A stretch of 64,000 nucleotides of DNA from Acidobacteria bacterium RIFCSPLOWO2_12_FULL_68_19 (GTDB lineage Bacteria > Acidobacteriota > Vicinamibacteria > Vicinamibacterales > UBA2999): contig MELF01000005.1 of assembly GCA_001767525.1 (NCBI GenBank), forward strand, positions 1 to 64,000, read 5' to 3'. The notes beneath the pieces are model-generated. The model was not told the DNA's origin. It did no database searches and was given only the letters and a program-made list of their open reading frames with translations. Position numbers and translations under genes: made by a program. Numbering within the stretch: position 1 is the stretch's first letter; every line of letters starts with the position of its first letter. Positions 1 to 8,300 of this stretch are shown here, piece by piece.

Positions 1-288
1 AGCTACGGTCGTGAGGTCACAACCACGTAGAATGAACGCCCCAGGGTGGTCTACTTTCCGAGCGGCCTACTGGTCTAGTTTCCGAGCGGCGCGCCCAACA
101 CGAGAGGCCCGTCTGCGCAGCCCGAGTCGGGGCCGCGCGGCTCGTATAAGCCATCGGCGAAAGCGAGCGCGGCGCAGCGGGAATCCGAGGGGACCGTAGT
201 AGTGACGAGGCCCGCGACGAATAACGCGGGCGGAGCGAAGGGTCCCTGCGGGGGCAACGTCGGTAGCGCAAGGACGCGCGAGGGCATG

Positions 289-1632
289 ACCGGCTCGACC
301 GGTTCCAACAACCCCGGTGGACGAACGTCCATCGACAAAGTGCGCCAATTGCAACGCCGACTCTGGCGTGCGGCCAAGCAGCAAACGGGCCGACGTTTCC
401 ATGCATTGCTCGACCGTATCTACAGGCGTGACGTCCTGTGGGAAGCATGGAAGCGCGTAAAGTCGAACCGCGGTGCCGCGGGCGTCGATGCGATGACGCT
501 CGCGGACATCGAGCAACGGGGCGTTGAGCCATTTCTCACCGAGCTCGGCGCGCAATTGCGAGCGGGCACGTATCGACCCGGCGCGGTGCGGCGTCGGTAC
601 ATTCCGAAGGCAGACGGACGACAGCGGCCGTTGGGAATTCCCACGGTCCGAGACCGAGTGGCGCAGATGGCGGCGACGCTGGTGCTGGAGCCGATTTTCG
701 AGGCGGACTTTCAGCCGTGCTCGTATGGCTTCCGGCCGAAGCGAAACGCCACGCAGGCGCTCGAAACATTGCGCACGCGCGGCGCGCGAGGCGGCAATCA
801 CGTCCTCGACGCCGATATTCGCGACTATTTCGGGAGCATCGACCACGACAAACTCATGGTGCTCGTGGCCCGACGCGTCTCGGACCGGCGGGTGCTCAAA
901 CTAATACGGCAGTGGCTTCAGGCAGGCGTGATGGAAGACGGGCAGGTGCGCGCGACCGTCGCGGGCACTCCGCAAGGCGGCGTGATTTCGCCGCTGCTGT
1001 CGAACATCTACCTGCACGTGCTCGACACCGTCTGGACGCGACGGTATGCGCATCTCGGCGTACTGGTGCGTTATGCAGACGACTTCGTGGTCATGTGCGA
1101 CACGGAGGGGGCGTGCGAGCAGGCCGAGCAGCGTATACGCGGCGTATTCGCGAGGCTGGGCTTGGAGCTGCATCCCGAGAAAACGAGACGCGTCGACCTC
1201 TCGAGGGGAACGGCGGGTTTTGACTTTCTCGGCTGTCACCTGCGCAAGCGCATGAGCGGTCCCATCTGGGAAAAGCACCACCGTCGGGTGTACTTTCTCC
1301 AGCGATGGCCATCGTCGCGCGCGATGTGTCGGGTACGACAGCGTGTAAAAGCGCTCACACCACGCTATGCGTGTCACCAGGACCTGCGTGAGACCATCGC
1401 GCAGCTCAACCCGGTGTTGCGCGGATGGGGAGCGTACTTTCGCACCGGGAATGCCGCGGTTAAATTTGGGCAAGTCGACGCCTACGTGAACCGACGACTC
1501 AAGGCCTTGCTGCGCAAGCGCCACGGGCGTCATCGTCGCGCCGGTCAGACCGCCCGATGGACCGCTGACTTCTTTCATGCGCTCGGACTTCATCGCCTGC
1601 GCGGAACGATTCGCTATCCGGAGGCTGCGTAA
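289..1632 (+). CDS. ltrA: Group II intron reverse transcriptase/maturase
   Basis: This multifunctional intron protein reverse-transcribes the spliced intron and acts as maturase. The reverse transcriptase core is intact: a basic N-terminal block, the IPKADG and LGIP motifs, SYGFRP, DADIRDYF, TPQGG and the catalytic YADD (residues 291-294 of the longer ORF). A C-terminal maturase domain follows (LRGWGAYFR region). There is no C-terminal HNH endonuclease domain, so mobility would rely on nicks made by other means. The ORF is open from a GTG at 202. The ATG at 289 is preferred because the preceding 29 residues are low-complexity and overlap likely ribozyme sequence. The frame is uninterrupted, so the element may still be active. 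Confidence 0.93.
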   Translation, partial: TGSTGSNNPGGRTSIDKVRQLQRRLWRAAKQQTGRRFHALLDRIYRRDVLWEAWKRVKSNRGAAGVDAMTLADIEQRGVEPFLTELGAQLRAGTYRPGAVRRRYIPKADGRQRPLGIPTVRDRVAQMAATLVLEPIFEADFQPCSYGFRPKRNATQALETLRTRGARGGNHVLDADIRDYFGSIDHDKLMVLVARRVSDRRVLKLIRQWLQAGVMEDGQVRATVAGTPQGGVISPLLSNIYLHVLDTVWTRRYAHLGVLVRYADDFVVMCDTEGACEQAEQRIRGVFARLGLELHPEKTRRVDLSRGTAGFDFLGCHLRKRMSGPIWEKHHRRVYFLQRWPSSRAMCRVRQRVKALTPRYACHQDLRETIAQLNPVLRGWGAYFRTGNAAVKFGQVDAYVNRRLKALLRKRHGRHRRAGQTARWTADFFHALGLHRLRGTIRYPEAA

Positions 1633-1657
1633 TGTCGTACTCCCAATGCCCCTTGGT

Positions 1658-1690
1658 AAGCCGTGTGCGGGAAATCCGCACGCACGGTTT
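1658..1690 (+). ncRNA. Group II intron domain V
   Basis: The sequence AAGCCGTGTGCGG-GAAAT-CCGCAC-GCACGGTTT folds as a domain V hairpin. It has an AGC triad near the base, a lower stem closed by G-U pairs, a two-base bulge on the 3' side and a short terminal loop. It lies 26 bases after the maturase stop codon, the normal place. Domain VI and the branch-point adenosine should follow directly but were not resolved by eye. Confidence 0.85.
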
Positions 1691-1736
1691 GAACGGGGGT
1701 CGTACTCACAACATCGCGTACGCGCGGTGTGACAAG

Positions 1737-1742
1737 TAGGAT
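1737..1742 (+). promoter_or_regulatory. -10-like box of a leaderless-type start (mod)
   Basis: TAGGAT lies exactly six bases before the ATG at 1749. This TANNNT-N6-start spacing recurs at eight other genes in the window and is expected when transcription starts at the start codon. The GTAGGA overlapping it could instead serve as a weak ribosome-binding site, so the call is tentative. Confidence 0.4.
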
Positions 1743-1748
1743 CTACCA

Positions 1749-4424
1749 ATGGCCAAGAGGTCTCCCAGGAAGACGGGGCCTACCCCGATCGAGGCGATCA
1801 AGCACAAGGAGTCGCGCATCAACATCCCGACCGAGGAGCTGCGCGACTTCGTGGCCGACGAGGAGCAGGCCCCGAAGCGGATGCTCTATCCGCGCGATCC
1901 GTCGCTCGACCCGCAGCTCGTCTGGAAGGGGAAGGACGAGCAGGACGCCAGCCCTCTCGAGGTGCCCGTCGTTCCGGTCTACATCCAGGAGAAGGTGCAC
2001 CCGCAGGCGCTCATCGAGAACCTGCGCCAGACGGCCAAGGCGGGCGAGCCCGAGCCGGAACTCACGCTCTTCAGCGATTTCAACGGCCTGGAAGACGACT
2101 TCTCGAAGAAGGTGGACTTCTACAGCCACCAGGCCGATCGGCAGCCGCACTGGTCGAACCGGATGATCCTGGGCGACTCGCTGCTCGTGATGACGAGCCT
2201 GGCGGAGAAGGAGGGGCTCAAGGGGAAGGTCCAGACGATCTACTTCGATCCGCCGTACGGCATCAAGTTCGGCTCCAACTGGCAGGTGTCGACGCGCAAG
2301 CGCGACGTGAAGGACGGCAAGATCGAGGACGCCACGCGGCAGCCCGAGCAGATCCGTGCGTTCCGGGACACCTGGAAGCTCGGCGTGCATTCCTACCTCG
2401 CCTACCTCCGCGATCGCCTGACCGTGGCGCGCGAGCTGCTGACCGAGAGCGGCAGCATCTTCGTCCAGATTGGCGATGAGAACGTGCACCTCGTACGCAG
2501 TCTGCTCGACGAAATACTCGGAAGCGAGAACTTTTGTTCTCTCATCACATTCAAGAAGACCAGCGGCGCAACAGGAGAGCTCCTGCCTGGCACCACCGAT
2601 TACATCGTTTGGTATGCACGGAGTTTCGAACAGGTGAAATATCGATCGCTCTTCCGAGAGCGAGCTGTCGGCGGCGAAGGAGGCGAGGCCTACGCGTTCG
2701 TTGAATACAACGGCACGAGACGTCGAATGACGCAGGAAGAACTCGAAACCCCAGATCTGTTGCCCAGCGGTGCACGTGTATACCGGTTGCAGATCCTGAC
2801 TAGTCAAGCGCAAGGTCGTCAGAAGGGGGAAGGCGCCGCTTCTTGGTTTCCGGTAAAGATCGGCGGCCGTGAATACCGCCCTTCCATGCAGGCTCGATGG
2901 AAGACAAACGAAACCGGAATGGCCACCCTAATCGCCGCGCAACGTGTCGCCGTTGCTGGTGAGGGAATCAGCTATGTTCGGTACCACGAGGACTTTCCGG
3001 CATATCCGATTACGAATTTTTGGGACGACACGCAGTCGGGAAGCGGGATGGATAAGGTCTACGTGGTTCAGACGAGCGCCAAGATTATCGAGCGCTGCAT
3101 CTTGATGACTACGGATCCTGGTGATCTTGTCCTTGATCCAACCTGCGGTTCGGGGACAACCGCGTATGTAGCCGAGGAATGGGGCCGGCGCTGGATCACT
3201 ATCGACACAAGCCGCGTGGCGCTCGCGCTGGCGCGCACGAGGCTGATGTCCGCGAGGTACCCGTATTACCTGCTGGCCGACTCGCCGGATGGCGTTCGGA
3301 GAGAAGCCGAGGTCACCGGCAAGGTGCCCCCGGAGTACAAGACGCAAGGCGACGTCCGCAGGGGCTTCGTCTACAAACGCGTCCCGCACGTCACGCTCAA
3401 GTCAATCGCGAACAACCCGGATATCAGGGAAGGGATGACGCGCGAGGAGATCGACGCGGCCATCCAGCGCCACGCGGACACGGAGCTGCTCTACGACAAA
3501 CCGTACGAGGATCCCAGGCGCATCCGCGTGGCCGGGCCATTCACCGTCGAAAGCCTCTCACCGCATCGCGTGCTCGCGACCGACGAAGAACGCCCGGTGG
3601 CCGAACGGGAGGGCCAGCGCGATAACGTCGTGCAGTTCGAGCAGATGATCCTCGACAATCTGCGCAAGGCGGGCGTCCAGAACACCGTGAAGAACGAGCG
3701 CCTCGTCTTTACGCGCCTCGAGCCGCACGCCGGCCGCTGGATTCAGGCGGCGGGGGAATATGTCGACTCCGACGGCAAGACGAGGCGTATCGGTGTGTCA
3801 ATCGGACCTGAGCACGGCACCGTCGGCGCTCAGCACGTCAAGGAAGCCGCCAAGGAGGCCGTGCAGGGCATCGGCTTCGACGTGCTGGTCGTCTGCGCCT
3901 TCGCGTTCGATCCACACGTGTCCGAGGAGGCCAGGCGCTACGGCAAGCTGACGGTGCTCGCCACGCGCATGAATCCGGATCTCTCGATGGGCGACGAGCT
4001 GCTCAAGAAGACCGGCGCGGGGAACCTGTTCATGGTGTTCGGCGAGCCCGACATCACGATCGCCACCGAAGATGTCGAGGGCAACCTGACCGTCGAAGTG
4101 CGCGGCGTGGACGTGTACGACCCGACGACGGGGCAGATTCGCAGTCATTCAACGGACGATATCGCCTGCTGGTTCATCGACACCAACTACAACGGCGAGA
4201 GCTTCTTCGTGCGGCACGCCTACTTCACGGGGGGCGACCAACCGTACGAGAAGCTGAAGCGCGCGCTGCGCGCCGAGATTGACGAGGCGGCCTGGTCGTC
4301 GCTCTACAGCACGGTCAGCCGTCCGTTCGCGCCGCCCGAGACAGGAAAGATTGCCGTCAAGGTCATCAATCATTACGGCGACGAAGTGTTGAAGGTGTAC
4401 GACCTTGTCGGCGTTCCCGCCTGA
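1749..4424 (+). CDS. Type III-like site-specific adenine DNA methyltransferase (Mod), orphan
   Basis: This is a beta-class N6-adenine or N4-cytosine methyltransferase. Catalytic motif IV (DPPY, residues 167-170) precedes the SAM-binding motif I (DPTCGSGT, residues 463-470). The stretch between them, about residues 255-440, should be the target-recognition domain. That stretch is visibly less GC-rich than the rest, suggesting exchange of the recognition module. About 390 residues follow motif I, making the protein (891 aa) longer than many Mod subunits; the C-terminal part is not recognised. Type III systems place a Res helicase-nuclease next to Mod. None is here: downstream there is only non-coding DNA and an ATPase remnant. 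It may be a solitary methylase or the remains of a broken restriction system. Confidence 0.88.
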   Translation: MAKRSPRKTGPTPIEAIKHKESRINIPTEELRDFVADEEQAPKRMLYPRDPSLDPQLVWKGKDEQDASPLEVPVVPVYIQEKVHPQALIENLRQTAKAGEPEPELTLFSDFNGLEDDFSKKVDFYSHQADRQPHWSNRMILGDSLLVMTSLAEKEGLKGKVQTIYFDPPYGIKFGSNWQVSTRKRDVKDGKIEDATRQPEQIRAFRDTWKLGVHSYLAYLRDRLTVARELLTESGSIFVQIGDENVHLVRSLLDEILGSENFCSLITFKKTSGATGELLPGTTDYIVWYARSFEQVKYRSLFRERAVGGEGGEAYAFVEYNGTRRRMTQEELETPDLLPSGARVYRLQILTSQAQGRQKGEGAASWFPVKIGGREYRPSMQARWKTNETGMATLIAAQRVAVAGEGISYVRYHEDFPAYPITNFWDDTQSGSGMDKVYVVQTSAKIIERCILMTTDPGDLVLDPTCGSGTTAYVAEEWGRRWITIDTSRVALALARTRLMSARYPYYLLADSPDGVRREAEVTGKVPPEYKTQGDVRRGFVYKRVPHVTLKSIANNPDIREGMTREEIDAAIQRHADTELLYDKPYEDPRRIRVAGPFTVESLSPHRVLATDEERPVAEREGQRDNVVQFEQMILDNLRKAGVQNTVKNERLVFTRLEPHAGRWIQAAGEYVDSDGKTRRIGVSIGPEHGTVGAQHVKEAAKEAVQGIGFDVLVVCAFAFDPHVSEEARRYGKLTVLATRMNPDLSMGDELLKKTGAGNLFMVFGEPDITIATEDVEGNLTVEVRGVDVYDPTTGQIRSHSTDDIACWFIDTNYNGESFFVRHAYFTGGDQPYEKLKRALRAEIDEAAWSSLYSTVSRPFAPPETGKIAVKVINHYGDEVLKVYDLVGVPA

Positions 4425-4699
4425 TCGCCCTCAGGCCCTGACACGTATGATGTCCTTGGGCGAGCGGTGCACGCGCCCAGGACGACGCGGGGCCGCCCCC
4501 CTGGCGCTCGCTCCCGGCGGTAACGTGTCCCACGTGTGCAGCCGATGTGTGGCGCTACCCCTCGGGAATAGGCCCGTTTCACACCGAGCATTCTCAAGCA
4601 GATACTGTGGAAAATACAATGTAACGAATGGCGGTGGGAGTCGCGCCTCCTCTAACGCCTGCATATCTCACCATCAAATTGACCGTCCAGTTGATGGCG

Positions 4700-4811
4700 A
4701 TGTATGCACGTGACCTTCCGCTGCCGGATCGCACGTTCTTCCTCTTTGGCCCGAGGGGACACCGGCAAGACCACGTGGCTGCGACACGTCCTGCCGGACG
4801 CGCTCTGGACC
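4700..4811 (+). pseudogene. Remnant of an AAA-type ATPase (DUF4143-like family), frameshifted
   Basis: One frame reads MYARDLPLPDRTFFLFGPRG and the next frame continues DTGKTTWLRHVLPDALW. Together they match the N-terminus and Walker A loop of AAA ATPases of the type that carry a DUF4143 domain. A single extra A within the Walker A codons (GGGG-A-CACCGG) breaks the frame. Homology stops abruptly after the DALW codons, where a structured non-coding element begins. Only about 35 codons of a protein normally near 400 aa remain. The rest of 4425-5160 shows no other convincing gene. Confidence 0.6.
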
Positions 4812-4853
4812 GCTATGCGGGCCGGCTGCGGCGCGGTGCTCGCGGCCCGGTCA

Positions 4854-5036
4854 GGCGGGCCCGGGATTCGGCTGCGGTCCTCCGTTCGGCACCGCGGAAA
4901 GACCGACGCTCCGCCTCGCCGTCGGCGACCGGCGCAGGTCCGTGACCTGCGCCGCTATCACGCTGCGCGTCGGTCTTACCCGCTGCGCCGTCGCGGTGCC
5001 TCAAGTCCGGTCCTCGCTCGAATCCCGGCCCCGCCG
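4854..5036. repeat. Large nested inverted repeat (multi-stem palindrome)
   Basis: Successive arms pair across a common centre. The outermost arms (GGCGGGCCCGGGATTCG at 4854-4870 against 5020-5036) match at 16 of 17 positions. Next come GGCACCGCG (4888-4896 / 4992-5000) and AAGACCGACGC (4899-4909 / 4967-4977), both perfect. Beside the centre is a perfect 10-bp hairpin with a CGT loop (4931-4953). It lies where the ATPase remnant stops and before the FMN-enzyme gene. No coding sense was found in it. Confidence 0.75.
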
Positions 5037-5160
5037 CGCGCATGTCCACGGGCAGAACCCGATCGTTAAGATCTCACCTATGAATTCGGCTAGTATCCGG
5101 AGCCAGATCCTCGCGTCGCCGGGCCGCATGGCCGCAGGTCGGCACCGGGAGGACGTTCTG

Positions 5161-6450
5161 ATGGCGAACCGTCGTCGCGCGGAGGAGAGCATGGCATCTG
5201 TGAACTTGTCGGATCGGCGCCGGTTCCTGCGGTGGCTCGCCGCCAGCCCGGTACTGGCTTCGGCGGGCCTCACCGCCGCATGGTTCGAAGAGCTGCTCGG
5301 GGCGCAATTGCCTGCCGCGGAAGAGCGCGCCGTCCTCATCAAGTCGATCCGCGAGGCGCTCAACGTCTTCGACTTTCGCACGGTGGCGAAGGCGAAGCTC
5401 AACGTGGCCCACTTCACCGAATTCGACGAGGGGGTCTTCAACGAGGAGACCCAGCGGGCCGACCGCGAGGCCTATTCCAGGTATCAGATCCGGATGCGGC
5501 GCCTGACGGGCATCACGAAGGTCGACCAGTCCATCCAGTTGTACGGCAGGACCTGGGAATCGCCGCTCTATCTGTGTCCGGTCGGCCGCCTGCGCGCCGT
5601 CCATCCCGACGGCAACCTGGCCGTCGCACCGGCGGCGCGGAACACGCGGACGCTCGAAATCATGTCGGGCGTGCAGGACCTCGACAAGGTGAACATGCGG
5701 CGGGGCGAGCCGGTGTGGATCTCCGGCGGGCGTCCCAGCCGGGAAACGCTCGCGCGGCTCGAAAGCGTCGGCACCCCGGCCTACGTGTGGACGGTCGACA
5801 CCAACGGGGGAGGGAACCAGATCGGCGCGCGGGCCGTCCAGCGGGCCGGTGTCGCCGACCTCGAGCGCAGAAACGACGTCCGCTGCAACAGTTGCCACGA
5901 CAGCGAGGGGCGCATCACCCTCTCGGATTCAATGGGCGCCGTCATGGGCGCGCTCGGCAGCCTGCGCGACAGCGACACCTCGACCTGGGCCGACCTCAAG
6001 CGCGTTCGCGACATGACCACGATGAGGCTGATCCTCAAAGGCATCGTGACCGCCGAGGATGCCGAACTCGCCCTCAAGACGGGCGTTGACGGCGTCATGG
6101 TGTCCACGCACGCGGCGCACGAGGACGCCAGCGGCCGCGGCTCGCTCGACGCGCTGCCGGAGGTGGTGGCCGCCGTCGGGAACAAGATGACGGTCTTCCT
6201 CGACAGCGGCATCCGGTCGGGCGCCGACATGTTCAAGGCGCTGGCGCTCGGCGCGAGCGCCGTCGGGATTGGACGAGCCCAGGCCTGGGCGCTCGCCGCC
6301 TTCGGCACCGACGGCGTCGAAACGGTGATCGAGATGCTGCGCCGTGAACTGCAGGCGACCATGGCGCAGGCCGCCGCGCCGTCGATCGGCAGGATCGCGA
6401 AGACGATGCTGGTCGAGCGGAGGCCGCCGGCCACGACGCGCCATTTCTGA
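5161..6450 (+). CDS. Tat-exported alpha-hydroxy-acid oxidase-like FMN protein
   Basis: The protein belongs to the FMN-dependent alpha-hydroxy-acid dehydrogenase/oxidase family (lactate and glycolate oxidases). Visible signs are the LKGI lysine strand, the VSTHAAHED segment at the active-site histidine position, and the C-terminal FMN-phosphate region DSGIRSGADMFKALALGA...IGRA. The N-terminus DRRRFLRWLAAS resembles a twin-arginine signal, implying export folded with cofactor. Two starts have good Shine-Dalgarno sequences, 5161 (GGAGG, 8-base spacing) and 5191 (GGAGG, 5-base spacing); the ORF upstream of both is not supported. The family motif NHGGRQLD is altered to THAAHEDA, so the carboxylate-binding Arg is His and activity on ordinary 2-hydroxy acids is doubtful. 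The next gene is another Tat-exported flavoenzyme, suggesting one periplasmic redox pathway. Confidence 0.82.
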   Translation: MANRRRAEESMASVNLSDRRRFLRWLAASPVLASAGLTAAWFEELLGAQLPAAEERAVLIKSIREALNVFDFRTVAKAKLNVAHFTEFDEGVFNEETQRADREAYSRYQIRMRRLTGITKVDQSIQLYGRTWESPLYLCPVGRLRAVHPDGNLAVAPAARNTRTLEIMSGVQDLDKVNMRRGEPVWISGGRPSRETLARLESVGTPAYVWTVDTNGGGNQIGARAVQRAGVADLERRNDVRCNSCHDSEGRITLSDSMGAVMGALGSLRDSDTSTWADLKRVRDMTTMRLILKGIVTAEDAELALKTGVDGVMVSTHAAHEDASGRGSLDALPEVVAAVGNKMTVFLDSGIRSGADMFKALALGASAVGIGRAQAWALAAFGTDGVETVIEMLRRELQATMAQAAAPSIGRIAKTMLVERRPPATTRHF

Positions 6451-6490
6451 GGCCCAGCACGCACCCACACGTCCACGCGAGGAACGCACC

Positions 6491-8188
6491 ATGACGAAGG
6501 ACCGAGATCGGCATCCTGCACCATCCAGACGGGAGTTCGTCAGGTCGAGCGCCGTGGGGCTGGGCGGCCTGGGCGCCGCGCTGGCCGGCCTCGACCCGAA
6601 GCGGCTCGAAGCGGCCGAACCGCCCCGGCGCTGGGACAAGGCGGCCGACGTCGTCGTGGTCGGCTCGGGCGCGGCCGGCGTGCCCGCGGCGATCTCCGCC
6701 GCCGAGAACGGCGCCTCGGTCATTCTCATCGAGCAGCAGCCCGACATCGGCGGTCACGCCATCCAGAGCGGCGGCGCCATGGCGCTTGGGGGTGGCTCGA
6801 GGAATCAGAAGAAATGGGGGATCGAGGACTCACCCGAACGGTGGCATGCCGACCTCATCACCTGGCACGACTACCGGTTCAGCGACCGCGAGATCGTCTG
6901 GGCTTTTGCCGTCGAGAGTGCGGCGACGCTCGACTGGCTGGTCGAGAAGGGTCTGACCCTGCGTGACACGAAGCCGGGCAACCCGGACGGCGGTCCGCCG
7001 ACGGTGCCGCGTTCGCAGGGTCCGGTACTGGCGGGCTGGGACGGCAACGCCGGCGGCATCTCGCCAACGGGGTCGGCGGGAACCGCGCTCATGCGGCCGC
7101 TCGAGGCCACCGCCCGCAGGATGGGCGTGCAGATCCTGCTCGAGCACAGCCTCACCGACCTGTTCCGGCAGACGAGCAAGATCGGCCGGGTGGTCGGCAT
7201 CCGCGCCACGACCAACGGGAAGAGCGTCGCGATCCAGGCGCGCCGCGGTGTCGTCCTCGCCACGGGCGGCCACACCAGCAACGTGATCGTCCGCCGCGCC
7301 TTCGATCCACGACTCACCGAGGAGTACCAGGTGGTTGGCGAACCCTATTCGCTCCAGACGGGCGACGGGGAGCTCGCGGCGTTCCGGACGGGCGCCGCGC
7401 TCTGGGGCGCGGCGAACCAGACGCTGGAGACGGGCGCGCGCACGCACGTGATGGAGAAGCCCGTGCTCGTCGGCAACCAGTACGGGTACCTCCGGCCGGG
7501 CACGCGGCCCACGAGCGACCTGCTCAGGAGTCCCATCTTCAGCCGGATTCGCGCCACAGGCCTCCCGGTGAAGGACTTCCAGGACCTCATCCACGTCAAC
7601 ATGGCCGGCGTCCGCTTCGTCAACGAGGAGGCGACGGGCTATACCTGGTGGAACGCGTGCATGGCGCCGAACGCCAAAACGCCGCCCGGCGTCAACGGCG
7701 GCGGACCGATCTGGGCGATCTTCGACGCCGACGCCGCACGACGGGAAGAGTGGATGTGCGCTCCGCCGTTCGTCGATCTCGACGGCTGGTTCTTCAGCGC
7801 CAGGACGATCGAGGAGCTGGCAGCGAAGGTGATGTGCAAGTACCAGAAGGAGCCGCTCCCAGCCGACGCGCTGAAGGCCACGGTCGAGCGCTACAACGCC
7901 TTCGTCGATGCCGGCAGGGACGGCGATTTTGGCAAGACGACGCCGAAGTACAAGATCCAGACGCCGCCCTTTTACGCCGCCTGGTCGACGCCGTGTGCCC
8001 ACGACTGCCTGTCTGGGGTGCGCATCAACGGCCGGGCGCAGGTCATTGATTGGGCGGGGCAGGTCATCCCGGGCCTGTATGCCGCCGGGGAGTCGACCGG
8101 CGGGTTCAACCAGCACGGGTTGGCCAAGTGCCTCGTCTTCGGACGGATTGCCGGGCGCGACGCGGCCCGGAGCGTCGTCAGGACGTAG
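6491..8188 (+). CDS. Tat-exported FAD-dependent oxidoreductase (fumarate reductase/ketosteroid dehydrogenase-like)
   Basis: The 565-residue protein starts with a twin-arginine signal (SRREFVRSSAVGLGG) and a basic N-region. A dinucleotide-binding loop follows, VVVVGSGAAGVPAAISAAENGASVILIE, typical of the FAD_binding_2 family. The C-terminus (GLYAAGESTGGFNQHGLAKCLVFGRIAG) carries the second FAD-contact motif. Such proteins reduce or dehydrogenate C=C bonds of dicarboxylates, urocanate or steroids; the substrate cannot be read from the sequence. The start at 6491 is preceded by a GAGGA sequence at good spacing, and the longer ORF start at 6344 only reads through the previous gene. It follows the FMN enzyme by 40 bases and is probably co-transcribed with it. 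Confidence 0.85.
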   Translation: MTKDRDRHPAPSRREFVRSSAVGLGGLGAALAGLDPKRLEAAEPPRRWDKAADVVVVGSGAAGVPAAISAAENGASVILIEQQPDIGGHAIQSGGAMALGGGSRNQKKWGIEDSPERWHADLITWHDYRFSDREIVWAFAVESAATLDWLVEKGLTLRDTKPGNPDGGPPTVPRSQGPVLAGWDGNAGGISPTGSAGTALMRPLEATARRMGVQILLEHSLTDLFRQTSKIGRVVGIRATTNGKSVAIQARRGVVLATGGHTSNVIVRRAFDPRLTEEYQVVGEPYSLQTGDGELAAFRTGAALWGAANQTLETGARTHVMEKPVLVGNQYGYLRPGTRPTSDLLRSPIFSRIRATGLPVKDFQDLIHVNMAGVRFVNEEATGYTWWNACMAPNAKTPPGVNGGGPIWAIFDADAARREEWMCAPPFVDLDGWFFSARTIEELAAKVMCKYQKEPLPADALKATVERYNAFVDAGRDGDFGKTTPKYKIQTPPFYAAWSTPCAHDCLSGVRINGRAQVIDWAGQVIPGLYAAGESTGGFNQHGLAKCLVFGRIAGRDAARSVVRT

Positions 8189-8201
8189 CGTTCGCAAGTC
8201 G

Positions 8202-8277
8202 ATAGATCAGGGTCTCCCTTCGGAATGTCTCGATTGTCGCGCACAGCGACCATCGCCAGTCGATGCGGGTGGACCGG
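8202..8277 (+). repeat. Decayed direct duplicate of the lepA 5' coding end
   Basis: Aligned by hand with 8301-8375, this stretch matches at about 57 of 75 positions with one single-base gap. Read in the matching frame it gives NVSIVAHSDHRQSMRVD against Lep[18 protein letters not shown]. The putative start position is ATA rather than ATG and the P-loop GKS is lost, so it is not a working gene. It ends exactly at the TATAAT that precedes lepA. Confidence 0.8.
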
Positions 8278-8283
8278 TATAAT
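8278..8283 (+). promoter_or_regulatory. Probable -10 box for lepA
   Basis: A perfect TATAAT lies 17 bases before the lepA ATG. No good -35 hexamer is visible at the usual distance; the upstream sequence is the decayed lepA duplicate. The leader would be about 10 bases and contains no clear Shine-Dalgarno sequence. Confidence 0.55.
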
Positions 8284-8300
8284 TTCCCGATCGCACCTCG

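Larger units (their letters stand above)
1..1736 (+). mobile_element. Group II intron, 5' end outside the window
   Basis: The segment holds an intron-type reverse transcriptase followed by a recognisable domain V hairpin, which is the layout of a bacterial group II intron. The first 200-290 bases are non-coding and rich in short hairpins, as expected for the ribozyme domains that precede the ORF. No GUGYG-type 5' boundary was found, so the 5' end probably lies before base 1. The 3' boundary was not resolved. It must lie between domain V (ending near 1690) and the methyltransferase start at 1749, and 1736 is only an estimate. Confidence 0.75.

Noticed and set aside
4961-5036. A possible tRNA, suggested by CTCGAATCCCGGCCCCGCC
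   Set aside because: The putative T-stem does not pair, no D-arm or anticodon stem fits and the acceptor has no partner. The sequence is one arm of the large inverted repeat.
4813-5069. Short ORFs (4813-5049 minus, 4704-5069 plus) after the ATPase remnant
   Set aside because: They only read the palindromic element and have no start signals or similarity.
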